Part shown: piece after piece, positions 37,445-48,837 of the stretch | Layout of the letters: every line of letters begins with the position of its first letter | How positions within the stretch are numbered: position 1 is the first letter of the stretch | Assembly: GCA_036897095.1 (NCBI GenBank) | Contig: JAYMSP010000062.1 | Coordinates: 1-64,000 of the forward strand | DNA: 64,000 nt | Source of the DNA: Plantago elongata | Taxonomy: Eukaryota; Streptophyta; Magnoliopsida; Lamiales; Plantaginaceae | Reading direction: 5' to 3' | Notes under the pieces: model-generated | Database searches by the model: none | What the model saw: only the letters and a program-made list of their open reading frames with translations | What the model was told of the DNA's origin: nothing | Program-made: the position numbers and the translations under genes

Positions 37445-40113
37445 TCACATCGACATGTTTTTCCTATCTTCATCATTGGTCCTACTGGTAATGATCCTAT
37501 CTTCATCATTTGTACCAAGTCCAAATCCAAATGGAAAGAGTGGATCATAATTTCCATCTCCCACGTTCACAGGAAGTTGGTATACACTTCTGAACCAAGT
37601 TCTTGGCAACTTCCCTGTGAAGCCATAATCACCAAACAACACATCTGCCACCCCTTGCCCTTCTGAGCCAGGAAACCATGCTGCCACGAGAGCGTCTATC
37701 GATGATAGGTACGGTTCGATCACCAAAGGCCGTCCTGAAATCAGGATCACGACACATTTGGTAGTGCCACAGACTTCATTTATCGTTCTTATACCTTGTT
37801 CGGGGATAGTAAGGTTCGTGTCATCACCGGTACCTTCTTCATAGGATGGTTCTCCAACCATAACAACTGCGTAGGAGAAGTTGTGCGCGTTAAGGAATTC
37901 TCTGTTGGGATTTTCGTTGTAGACAATTTCTGTACTTGGATCGACTGCTGCTGAAATTGCTTTTAGTATTGTGGTTCCTGGGTATAAAGAAAGCAATGTT
38001 CAATAACTCTGCATCTGTCTACAAGTTTAAGCTGTTGAATTCGACTGGACTGAAATTTACGCATACCACTTGTGAGGCTGCCTATGTTTGTCCAACTTCC
38101 ACATTGCAAGCTAAGGTTATTGGCATGGCTCCCTGTGACTAGAATTTGGTTCGCTTCTTTTGGAAGCGGAAGGAGATTTTCGTCGTTCTTTAAAAGTACA
38201 AGCGATTTTCTTACTGCTTCTCTGGCTAAGTTCCTGTGAGCCTGAAATTTGGCAGAGAAAACAGAATATCAGTTAGTGTATGAAAATATCCGATTACTAT
38301 TCCATAATCGAAGTACTAATGCATGAACTTATTATCGAGCTAACTAACCTGGCTCCCGACTTGATCAACTAGGCTATAATCAGCTACAGGATTTTCGAAG
38401 AGACCCATGATGAACTTGACCTTCAAGATCCTTCTAACTGCATCATCGATTCGACTTACTGGAACTCTGTTGTTCTTGACATGGGAAATTAAAGTACTGC
38501 TGAATTCTTTGTAGTGGAATGGAATCATTACCTGCATCAGTTAAAAAAGAACTTCTAAAGTCAACATGCTATTCTCTTAACAATTCGAAAAATCTTCCAA
38601 CAAGGCGTTTTAAGAGGATTAGGTCTATAAGGTGAAGAATTTTTTTGATGAGTTTTGGAAGCTCTAACCATATCTATGCCAGCATTGATTGCATTTAGAA
38701 GTGAGTCTGAGTAGTTGGCATGAGGTGGATAAGTAATTTTGTCCACTCCCTCCCAATCTGATATAACAAATCCCTGAAAAAAATGATAGCAGTGAGGGAT
38801 AATCACAACTTCATTTATCGGGGTGTTGATTCGTACAGGTATATAGAATCTCTACCTCAAATCCAAGGGTGCCTTTGAGGAAATCGGTGATGAGATGTCT
38901 ATTCTCGTGCATCTTCACTCCGTTCCAACTTGAGTACGAAACCATTATGCTAGAGACACCTTTCTTGATAGACTGATAGTATCCAGGCATATGGATTCTC
39001 AGCAAATCCTGCCAATCCAACACAGTGTTTCCCTCGTTGATTCCACTTATCGTACCTCCATCGCCAACAAAGTGTTTTGCACACGCTGCAACCTTGTGCC
39101 TTTACATATGAAGCATAAAGTTTATGATGAGTGCATAGTTTGAAAGTAGAAATATTTGGCATATGTGGCAAGCGATTGAACTTACTTCCCGCCTACATAT
39201 GGATTCCCTTTGCCTAAGCCGGAAGGAACGTCTCCTTGCAGGCCGTAAATAAGTTCTGTCATTTGTTCAACAATTTTCGGGTCCTCGCTGTAGCTCTCAA
39301 AGCACCTGCCCCATCTTGGGTCTCTACATACCTAGGAATGAAAAGTTTAGTTACATCTTATTTTGCAGTTTGACTGTGTAATAAGCGCTTGAAATGCAGA
39401 AATATGTATACCGCGACGCATGGGGCAAAGGCATATGTTACTCCAGTAGCTCTAGTTTCAATAGCTGTAGCAGCACCAATCCTTTTCACAAGCTCCGGCT
39501 CTCTGGATTATGAGTCTGTTATGACTAAAAAGTCGAAACAGAAGTAAAGAATGATGATCACGGACAAATGCATATAAATTCGAACCTGGTTGCACCTAAG
39601 CCGACATTATGTGGAAAAATCGTTGCATTATTTATGTTGTTATGGCCATGGATTGCATCAGTCCCGTAAATCATGGGAATCCCGAGCCTGGTTGACAGCG
39701 ATGCGTTTTGAAAGCTGTTTATCATGTCCACCCATTGTTTAGGTGTTGCAAACCTGATGAAATGCAAATGTCACTCTCTCCTTTAACAAGCTCATTTCTA
39801 CAGAGAGACAGACTGCAAATTAAACGTACCTGTGAGGCACACTGCCAGGCCCACTAAGAATGCTACCGATAGAGAAGTCTCTCGTCATCTGTGGGCTGAC
39901 AGACGTCAAGTCGAGCTGAGCCATCTGACCAACTTTCTCTTCCAGAGTCATTTGGCCTAATAGGCTCTTTATTCGTGCGTCTAAAGGTAGCTTTGGATCT
40001 TTGTATGCTGAGTTTATCGGCAGGCTTGGCTCTTCGGCTTTGGAGCCGGTCCATGACTCTAACAGTATTAGAACTGCTAGAAATCTAGTCAATATGATCA
40101 GTCTTGATTTCAT
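37445..40113 (-). CDS. GH3 beta-D-glucan exohydrolase-like, gene B (altered substrate loop)
   Basis: Nine exons run from 40113 ([20 protein letters not shown], a signal peptide) to the stop at 37445. The nucleophile Asp ([11 protein letters not shown], about 38.75 kb), KHFVGDGGT, and the acid/base Glu ([12 protein letters not shown], about 37.85 kb) are present. It differs from gene A in having an extra intron after GPGSVPHR. The loop that reads CGGWTxxWQG in relatives is [13 protein letters not shown] here, so the second substrate-clamping Trp (barley W434) and several neighbours are missing. The C-terminus carries a short duplicated tail ([22 protein letters not shown]). The gene reads open throughout and is probably expressed, perhaps with changed substrate preference. 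Confidence 0.9.
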
Positions 40114-41456
40114 TTCTCTGAATTATAGAAAAGGTAAAGAAATGAGTTTCTACTTACTACATCATAAGAACTAGTGTTTATTTATAGGATTGAAGAAAGA
40201 ACCTTGACAAGAGCAGGTTTAGAACTTGCAACTTACAACTAGCACAATTAATATATTAACAGCAATTTGCTACATACTTTCTGAGTATGAAATTTTGTCA
40301 GATTATCAAGTTGGATATACTCAAATGAGCAATTAAGCTTAAGAAGTTAAAATGTTTGCAACTGGCATGAACCTAACACCACTATCACATTTAAAAATTT
40401 ATCGGTAGCATATGCATCAACCTGTCTCATACATCAGATTCTCTGTTATAAGGCTGTCACCAGCATGCATTACTGCTGGAGATAAAGCCGGACGAGACGC
40501 ACAGAGCTTTTGAAGACTCACGTGTTCTTTTGTTCCAAGAAGATTGAGTTAGACAATTTGGCAGGGTTAGAGCGCGAATCAAACAGATAAACCTAAGTTG
40601 CCAATAGAACAGTACAAAAAGCCCCAGATGACATCACTAAATACGAAGGAGCTAATCTTACCTTTTCTCACTAGCAACACTCTCTACCTTACACTCTCTC
40701 AAGTCTCAACTTAATATGAAAGAAGTAGAAAGAACAATATGCTCGATTACTTTGCTCTGTGGTGTACACAAATGAACACAAGAGATGACCTCTTATAGGC
40801 AGCTCTCAACTTCTTCACGTCAGCAATGATGTAATTAATATCCATTCCATGCACATTTTCCTTCCATGTACAGACTACAGTACTCAACTAGTGCCATTTA
40901 ATCAGCACCAATTCTCCTTCTTTGGCTCACATACTACTATTGCCTTCACATGAGTTTTGTCATAGGACAAAAAATCCCAATATTTCAACATTCTTGACTG
41001 GAAAAAATAGTTCAATATCCTATGACATTTGACTAGGTACAATAAGGTTTTACATCTGACAGAGTCAATTTTTTTTTTTGTCTATAAATCTGTTGAAATT
41101 TTGCAATGTTCAACCACAATGGAAGCAGGGTATTATTCTTCAATGAATTCTGCCTCCGGTTCCTCTTCATGGGTTCAATGAAGATGGAGAAAAGAAAGCT
41201 TACTTCTGCAGGCTTAAGGGATTGACAGCATAGTATTTCAGGCATTGCTGCTGCTAAGGGTACTCATTAAGATAATTGTTCGTAGTAAAAATTAAATTAA
41301 TATATCCGCCAGCAAATCTTCATCAGAAGTACAAAATCGGACTTTCACCGAGCAATAGTGGTACATAAAATAAAATCTGCTTATGATCCAAGCTCAATAT
41401 AATAATACGCTTGTGTTCATATCCTAACAGGTTTTTTTCTTTTTATCTTAGACTCT
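40114..41456. other. Intergenic between GH3 genes B and C
   Basis: Promoter and leader of gene B lie next to 40114, and the 3' flank of gene C lies next to 41456. It is AT-rich. I recognise no other gene or mobile element. Confidence 0.5.
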
Positions 41457-44400
41457 TCAATATACTTTCTTAGACTCAGTAGTGAGGCCGAATCCGAATC
41501 TGTAAAGAGGATCATAATGTGCATCTCCGTCGTTCATGGGGAGCTGATCCACACTCCTAAACCAAGTCCTTGCAAGCTTTCCAGTAAAACCATAGTCGCC
41601 AAACAGAACATCAGTCACCCCCTGTCCTTCAGTTCCTGGAAGCCATGCTGCAACCAGAGCATCTATTTGTTCAACGTAAGGCTCGATCACAATCGGACGA
41701 CCGGATATAACCACAACAACACATTTGACAGCTCCACAAACATTGTTAATGGTGCTTGGACCAGGCGCAATCATCGTCAAGTTTGTGCTGTCACCATTGA
41801 ATTCTGCATATGGGACCTCACCCACGACAACAATAGCATAGGAAAATTTGCCGTTCTTCACAAAGTCCACGTCGGGATTGTCACTGACGACAATTTGTGT
41901 AGATGGATCAACTGTCTTTTTAACAGCGTTTACAATTGTCGTTCCTGTCAAAATAACATTTCACAAATTAACTTAACATACACTAGCTGATTAAATGTGG
42001 AAATATCGCACTTGAAGTTGTTACATACCGACTGTGAGGTCGTTTCCTGCAACCCCTTGCCATTCTATCGTCCAGCCACCACATTGGTATCCCAAGTTAT
42101 CTGCATGAGTTCCTGCGATCAGTATCTTTGATGCCTTCTTTGGAAGTGGAAGCAATGGCTTTGAAGCACTCTTCCCGTTTTTCAGAAGTACAAGTGATTT
42201 TCTTACGGCTTCCCTGGCTATGTCCCTATGTTCCTGTCAACAGAACCGCGGATTTTAAGTTTAATTGCCTGAAAGATCTTTCTACGATTTTGATATTCAC
42301 AGAATGGAACATATCAGCTAACCTGACTGCCAACGTGCTTTGCAAGACTAGTATCAGACAGAGGCTTCTCGAATAGGCCCATAACGAACTTCACCCTAAG
42401 GATTCTTTTCACAGCGTCGTCTATCCTGCTCATCGGGATGAAGTTGTTTTTGACGAGCGTGGTCAGATCATCCATGAATTCTTGGTAATTTTCAGGAATC
42501 ATCACCTGGATTATCATTAAACCAACTACATCAGGACAAGACTACAACACATTATGAACTATGATAAACTGCAAATCATATTATATGTAATCAATACCAT
42601 GTCTATTCCAGCAAGAATTCCTTGTAGAACAGAATACGTGTAGTTTGAGTGGGGTGGAGATGTAATCCTGTCAAGGCCCTCGTAATCTGATATGACGAAA
42701 CCCCTGAACTTAAGCTTATTCTTAAGGTAACCAGTAATAAGTTCACGGTTAGCGTGCATCTTCTGGTTGTTCAAGCTTGAGTAAGACACCATAACCGTGG
42801 CAACACCCTTTCTGATAGAATCAAGGTATGCAGGCATGTGGATGCCAAAAAGGCCTTTGGAGTCGATTATCGTATTGTTCTCATCAATTCCCCTAATCGT
42901 ACCACCATCACCTACGAAGTGCTTCGCGCAAGCTGCTACCTTCGTGCTAGATTACACAAAAAACATTTATTAAGCGCTTGTAACTTGATAAATGAACATT
43001 GTACAGAAACTGAGAAACAACGTATATACTACATACTTTCCAGAGTCTACATAGGGAACGCCCTTGCGAGATTTAGCTGGGAGATCCCCCTGTAGACCGG
43101 GTATGATCTCAGTCATTGTCTGAACTATCTTGTGATCTTCACTATAGCTTTCATAGCAACGACCCCATCTTGGATCGCGACAGACCTACAAGAAATTGAA
43201 CCATCAGTGAATAGTTTGTACATTTTTACATTGAAAACAACACAATTGATCGCATAACAGCCTATTAGTCCGTCTTACAGCAATGCAGGGTGAGAAAGCG
43301 TAGGGAATCCCGGTGGCCCTAACTTCGAGTGCAGTCGCAGCTCCGATCCGCTTTGAAAGTCCGCCATCTCTGTTTACAGTTCAACAAGTTACCAATGTTG
43401 TAAGAATATAATCCAGACTACTTGGCATAAAGTGTCAAACTCACATTTAATTTCATGTTAGGTAGGTTCTTCTAAAAAAACATCTATAAACAATTCTTCT
43501 TTCTTGGTGCACTTCAGATCTATACTATACTACATTATACTAAAAAGAATTCAGACTACTTTTCCTAAAAGTGTCAAACTCAGATTTCATGTCATGTAGG
43601 TAGGTTCTTCAAGACATTTAGACATTTCTTCTAAGAATCATACTATATAAACAGTTGTTCAGATCTATATTATGCCACTAGTATACTACAAAGAACAAGT
43701 CATTTTCCTAAGATTTTTCAAACAAACATGCTCAAGACTAATTTCAACACGACAAACTTGAAAGACAAATGTCATAGAAACAGACTGAGACTATTTTCAA
43801 CAAAAGAAGCAATCTAAATTAAATAACTGAAAAACAGAACAATTGAAACCACAAGATTAAACCTCACAGTCAAATACAGCTAGCTAAAGATGGAAATTTG
43901 TCTAAGAACTTGCCTTGTGACACCAAGTCCAACATTGTGAGGGAAAATGGTGGCATTGTAGACAGTGTTATGTCCATGTACCGCGTCGATCCCGTACAAC
44001 ATCGGGATCGCAAGCCGAGTCGAAAGCGCTGACTTTTGAATGTCATTGACCATGTTCACCCAGCTCTCCACTGTAGCTCTTGGTCCTGGTGCACTTCCTC
44101 CTCCACTCAACACACTCCCTACATCAAAGTCAGTAAGTCACCAAATATCGTAAAAGAATTGGTGAGTGCTACATAAACTGGTATCATAGGTGAGTGCTAC
44201 ATAAACTATATACGATAAAATTTCGACTTTTACAAGAATTTGGTTTAAAATAAACACATAGGAAAACTGAAAGAAGCTACATAACTCATAAGCATAAAAT
44301 GCAAAAACAGTAAATGTAGTTACCAATGTAGTAGTTCTTCATGACATCAGGAGTAGCTATTCTCCTCTCAATCTGACTCATCTGCCCAATCTTCTCTTCA

Positions 44401-44552
44401 AGTGTCATTCTCTTCATCAAGTCTTTGATCCTAACACCTACAGGCAGTTTTGGATCTTTGTACTTCACATACTCTGCTTCTGCCAATGCAGCAAACAAGC
44501 ATAGCAGCAACAGCAGACAAGCTACCGGTTTCGGAACAGAAAACATCCCCAT
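41457..44552 (-). CDS. GH3 beta-D-glucan exohydrolase-like, gene C (divergent active-site surroundings)
   Basis: Eight exons run from 44552 ([20 protein letters not shown], signal peptide) to the stop at 41457. Unlike A and B, exon 1 ends at KNYYIG and the KHFVGDGGT and nucleophile segments are fused in one exon. The nucleophile Asp is present, but the following Trp is Tyr ([11 protein letters not shown]), the conserved SSWNG is SSLNN, and the C-terminal PLYPFGFGL is [19 protein letters not shown] and the acid/base Glu ([11 protein letters not shown]) are kept. It looks like a paralogue of gene D that has begun to diverge. It is probably translated, but its activity is less certain than that of A or D. 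Confidence 0.9.
43413..43693. repeat. Degenerate ~138-bp tandem duplication in an intron of GH3 gene C
   Basis: A segment starting CAGACTACTTGGCATAAAGTGTCAAACTC at about 43413 is repeated from about 43551 with the same order of blocks: AAGTGTCAAACTCA, GGTAGGTTCTTC, TTCAGATCTATA and ATACTA. It explains why this intron is longer than the others. It does not affect coding sequence. Confidence 0.65.
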
Positions 44553-44702
44553 TTAAGACACCCTTCTGTTTAATAAACCTGCACCAATGTAACAAATCAA
44601 GAAATAACATCAAAGATCATAACTTTAAGACACCCTTCTGGTTAAAATATCTGCAGCAATGTACATAATCAAGAAATAACATCAAAGATCAAAACTTTAA
44701 GA
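44553..44702. repeat. 72-bp tandem duplication in the leader of GH3 gene C
   Basis: TTAAGACACCCTTCTG and its following bases, through AAGAAATAACATCAAAGATC, occur from 44553 and again from 44625 with few differences. The copy adjoining the start codon also duplicates a candidate 3' splice site (CTGCAG on the minus strand) of a probable leader intron. Gene D has only one copy of this segment. Confidence 0.7.
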
Positions 44703-44794
44703 ACATCAAGAATCAACAACTTGTAAAAGAAGCATATTTATACCTTTTGAAAATGTTTGAGAGAATGAGCTAATGGAAAAAGAACAGATTGAAT

Positions 44795-44836
44795 GTGATT
44801 ATTGGTTGGTTTGGTTCTTGTTGTTATATATAGAAG
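44795..44836 (-). promoter_or_regulatory. Proximal promoter of GH3 gene C (CCAAT and TATA-like)
   Basis: On the minus strand the order is TATATAACAACAAGAACC, then AAACCAACCAAT. The same elements in the same order occur upstream of gene D at 48800-48836, so the duplication that made C and D included the promoter. The TATA-like element lies about 275 bases from the start codon, which leaves room for the probable leader intron. Confidence 0.5.
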
Positions 44837-45780
44837 TGTCACTGATTTATTCTTTGAAAATAATTATAAAATTTTAAATTTTTTTTTTTTGGGTTACTAT
44901 TTGCCTTTTTTGGAGGTTCGAGAAAGACAGCTCAATGGTTTAATTTTTCTGACCAGTTCAAGGACAATACAGTGTTTGATGGACCCACATGATGCAACGG
45001 ATATATTTGTACACATAAATTGATAAAATTAATCAAGTCATGTTAATCAAAATTATTGTTTGTTTTGAATTTTTAACAAGAATTTGTTTGTTTCTCAAAT
45101 GGCAGTTTCTTGACTTCCGTTTTAAATTCATTCAAATTTGAAATAATTTGGAAATGACTAAAGATAGGTTAGGTGAGATTAGTTTTTTTTCTTTCTTTTT
45201 CCCAATTTATAATTGAAAATTTGGATCGCATTCACATTAATATGTAAGTAAATCATGTAAAAACATTTAGGACTTTGAACTTTTATAATTCGTGTAACAA
45301 CGAGAAGCTGAAAATGAACATCAATAAATCGAGATCAATGGTTTATTAGTCATCGTTGGGACGATTGCTACAATATGTGATCGATTCTTCCCTTCTCAAA
45401 CTTGATTTTGTCGTTTTGTTGATTTGTTACCTTTAATTTTGATAACTATTAATCATTTTCATTTTGTCCTTTAATATATTGAAAATGAAGGCTTGTTAAT
45501 AGAATTCAGGTTTACCTCAAAAAATAGTACATAAAATTTACATATGAACCCAAGCTCAAAAGACATCCATATACTATCTCAGCAATATCATTTATTTGGA
45601 AAATTCGATACTAGGTTTAGAAGCATTGATCAAACCCCACACACTTTACAGTAGGTCTCACTGTGGAGTCTACTGCATATAAATGTAAGGAATGATTATC
45701 AATCCCACTCATAACCTTATGAACCCTTGTTAGTTATAGAAACTGAACCCAATAGATAAAACTCTAGCCTGCTCACTTGC
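44837..45780. other. Intergenic between GH3 genes C and D
   Basis: AT-rich DNA with T-runs near 44880 and 45190. It holds the distal promoter of gene C and the 3' flank of gene D. No other feature is recognised. Confidence 0.5.
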
Positions 45781-48614
45781 TCAGTGTCCTCTGTTCGGCT
45801 TAGTAGTGAGACCGAATCCGAAAGGGTATAGAGGATCGTAATGCGAATCCCCATCGTTCATCGGGAGCTGATCCACTCTTCTAAACCAAGTTCGTGCAAG
45901 CTTTCCGGTAAAACCATAGTCGCCAAACAGAACATCAGTCACCCCTTGTCCTTCAGTTCCCGGAAGCCATGCTGCTACTAGTGCATCGATTTGCTTGACA
46001 TAAGGCTCGATCACAACAGGACGACCAGACACAACCACAACAACACATTTGACAGCACCACAGACGTTCCCAATGGTGCTCGGGCCAGGCGCAGATATAG
46101 TTAAGTTTGTGCTGTCGCCTTCAAACTCTGCGTATGGAACCTCGCCCACGACAACAATAGCATATGAAAATTGGTTGGTTTTCACAAAGTTGGCGTCTGG
46201 ATTTTCACTGTAGACAACTTGAGTAGAAGGATCAACCGTCTTTTTGACAGCATTTAGAATTGTTGTTCCTGTAAAAATTGAACTTACAAATGTAAGTTTG
46301 TTGCGGATTAGAGTCAACAAACCCGTATAAGAATCTGCTACGTACCGACTGTGAGGTCATTTCCTGGAACCCCTTGCCATTCTATTGTCCAGCCACCACA
46401 TTGGTATCCTAAGTTATCGGCATGAGCCCCTGCAACCAGTATCTTTGGCGCTTTCTTTGGAAGCGGAAGCAATGGATAGTTAGAACTTTTCCCGTTTTTC
46501 AGGAGCACAAGTGATTTTCTTACAGCTTCCCTTGCCAGTTCCCTATGTTCCTGAGCAACGAAAACAGAGTTTAAGGTTCAATTGCCTCAATGATCTTTTT
46601 ACGATTTTGAAATCATAATGGAACTCATTAGATTACCTGGCTTCCAACTTGGTTCGCAAGGCCTGTATCAGACAGAGGGTTCTCGAATAGTCCCATAACG
46701 AACTTCACCCTCAGGATTCTTCGTACTGCATCATCGATCCTGCTCATGGGGATAACCTTACTCTTTACTAGCGATGTCAAATCATCGATGAATTCTTTGT
46801 AAGTCTCAGGAATCATAACCTGGAAAGTTAAATGAACTACATCAGGAAATGACAACAACAGTTAAAGAAGAGAAACACCATAACCATAAGCAACCAAGTG
46901 ACCGACCATGTCAATTCCAGCAAGAATTCCCAGTTGAATAGAGCCGGTATAGTTTGCATGGGGTGGATATGTAATCCTGTCAAGGCCTTCCCAATCTGAT
47001 ATAACGAAACCCCTGAACTTAAGTTTGTTCTTAAGGAAGCCAGTAATAAGTGCACGATTGCTGTGCATCTTCTGACCGTTCCAGCTTGAGTAAGACACCA
47101 TAATCGTGGCAACACCCTTTCGAACAGAATCCAGGTATGCAGGCATGTGGATGCCAAACAGGCCTTTGGAGTCAATTATCGTATTGTTTTCATCAATTCC
47201 TGTAATCGTGCCACCATCACCTACAAAGTGCTTCACACAGGATGCTACCTTCGTGCTAGATAACCCAAAAAAGCATTTATTAGGCATTAAACCCGATAAA
47301 TTGACGTGTGCAGCGAAAGAAGTAAATGTGCATACTTTCCAGTGGCAACGAAGGGAACACCCTTGCGTGAATTGGCAGGGAGATCACCCTGTAGACCTGG
47401 TATGATTTCAGTCATAGTTTGAACAATCTTGTGATCTTCACTGTAGCTTTCGTAGCAACGGCCCCACCTTGGATCCCGACAGACCTGCAAGAAATCAATC
47501 AAGAGTTTACACTTCATTTGTGTATATGAAACACTTGTAACTTGTCATTGTAGAGCTACCATTTTATTGTTTTTCAGCCCATTAAATTCTCCATTGCAGT
47601 ATTATGCAACACTTACAGCAATGCAGGGTGCGAAAACGTATGGAATTCCTGTGGCTCTAACTTCTAGGGCTGTGGCAGCTCCGATCCTCTTCACAAGCCC
47701 AGCATCTCTGATTCAAAACGATTTCTCAGTGCTAAGATAGAAGAACTTGGCTTAGTGCCTTAGTTCACTGTTGTAAACGAAATCTGCAGTAATTGGCCTA
47801 AGGCTCACATCTAACATCACACCAATTTACGTTCATAACTTATATTTTCCTTTTACCAGAATCACAGATTACCATATCAATTGCTCTGACATTTCAAGAA
47901 TTGGTAGATCATGCTTGAGAGTTCCAACATAATAATAAGAACATTGACTATGAAAATCATATGCCAATGACAGCTAGCAATGTTCAGATTTACCTAGTAA
48001 CTCCTAGTCCAACATTGTGAGGAAAAATGGTGGCATTGTAGACAGTGTTATGGCCATGAAGTGCATCTATCCCATATATCATTGGAATCCCAAGACGCGA
48101 TGAAAGCGCGCCTTTTTGAATCCCATTCACCATATTCACCCAGCTATAGACAGAAGCTTTTGGTCCTGGTGAACTTCCTCCTCCACTCAACACACTCCCT
48201 GCCAGAATGAAAGAAAGTAAGAAAGCAGCATTTTGCTAAGAATCACTTCTTCAATAAGTCAAACTAGTCAAAAAGCAAACCCGTCATACTAAAATTACTA
48301 CTGCAGATAGTCCATAATCAATAGTAATGCTGAAATCTAAAAAAACTGGATCTAAATTTTTTAGAACAATGAGTTAGTAGTATACCAATGAAATAGTTCT
48401 TCATGATTTCAGGGGTAGCTATTTTCCTCTCAATCTGGCTCATCTGTCCAATCTTTTCTGCCAGTGTCATTCTCTTCATCAAGTCTCTGATCCTAACATT
48501 CAAAGGTTGTTTGGGATCTTTGTACTTCAAGTACTCTGCTTCTGTCATTGCAGCAAACAAGCACAGCAGCAATGCTACACATGCTACCGATTTCGGTACC
48601 GAAAGCATCCTCAT
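45781..48614 (-). CDS. GH3 beta-D-glucan exohydrolase / beta-glucosidase, gene D
   Basis: Eight exons with the same intron positions as gene C give about 625 residues. I chose the start at 48614 ([20 protein letters not shown]) because it aligns with the start of gene C. An in-frame Met 21 bases upstream is possible. A signal peptide is present. All expected catalytic features are kept: [15 protein letters not shown]-type segment, KHFVGDGGT, nucleophile Asp in [21 protein letters not shown] with both clamp Trp residues, acid/base Glu in [11 protein letters not shown], and the C-terminal PLYPFGFGL. It should be an active apoplastic glucan exohydrolase. It is the 5'-most member of the array. 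Confidence 0.93.
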
Positions 48615-48796
48615 TTTAAACACTGCACAGTGCACACCTTATGGTTTGGAAATCTGCAACGATGTACACAATAAGATAACCATCAAACACTATCTAAAAC
48701 TCTGAAAGTATAAGAACATGTTAGAAGTTTGAAAAGAATACCTCTTCTATGGCACCAGTGTGTTATTCTTGAACTTGCTAATGGACAAAGAACAGA

Positions 48797-48837
48797 TTGA
48801 ATGTGGCAATTGGTTGGTTTGGTTCTTGTTATATAGA
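48797..48837 (-). promoter_or_regulatory. Proximal promoter of GH3 gene D (CCAAT and TATA-like)
   Basis: On the minus strand a TATAACAAGAACCAAACCAACCAATTGCC stretch is shared with the region upstream of gene C, in the same order and at a similar distance from the start codon. A probable leader intron lies between this and the coding sequence: donor GAGGTATTC near 48743, acceptor GTTGCAG near 48655. Confidence 0.5.
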
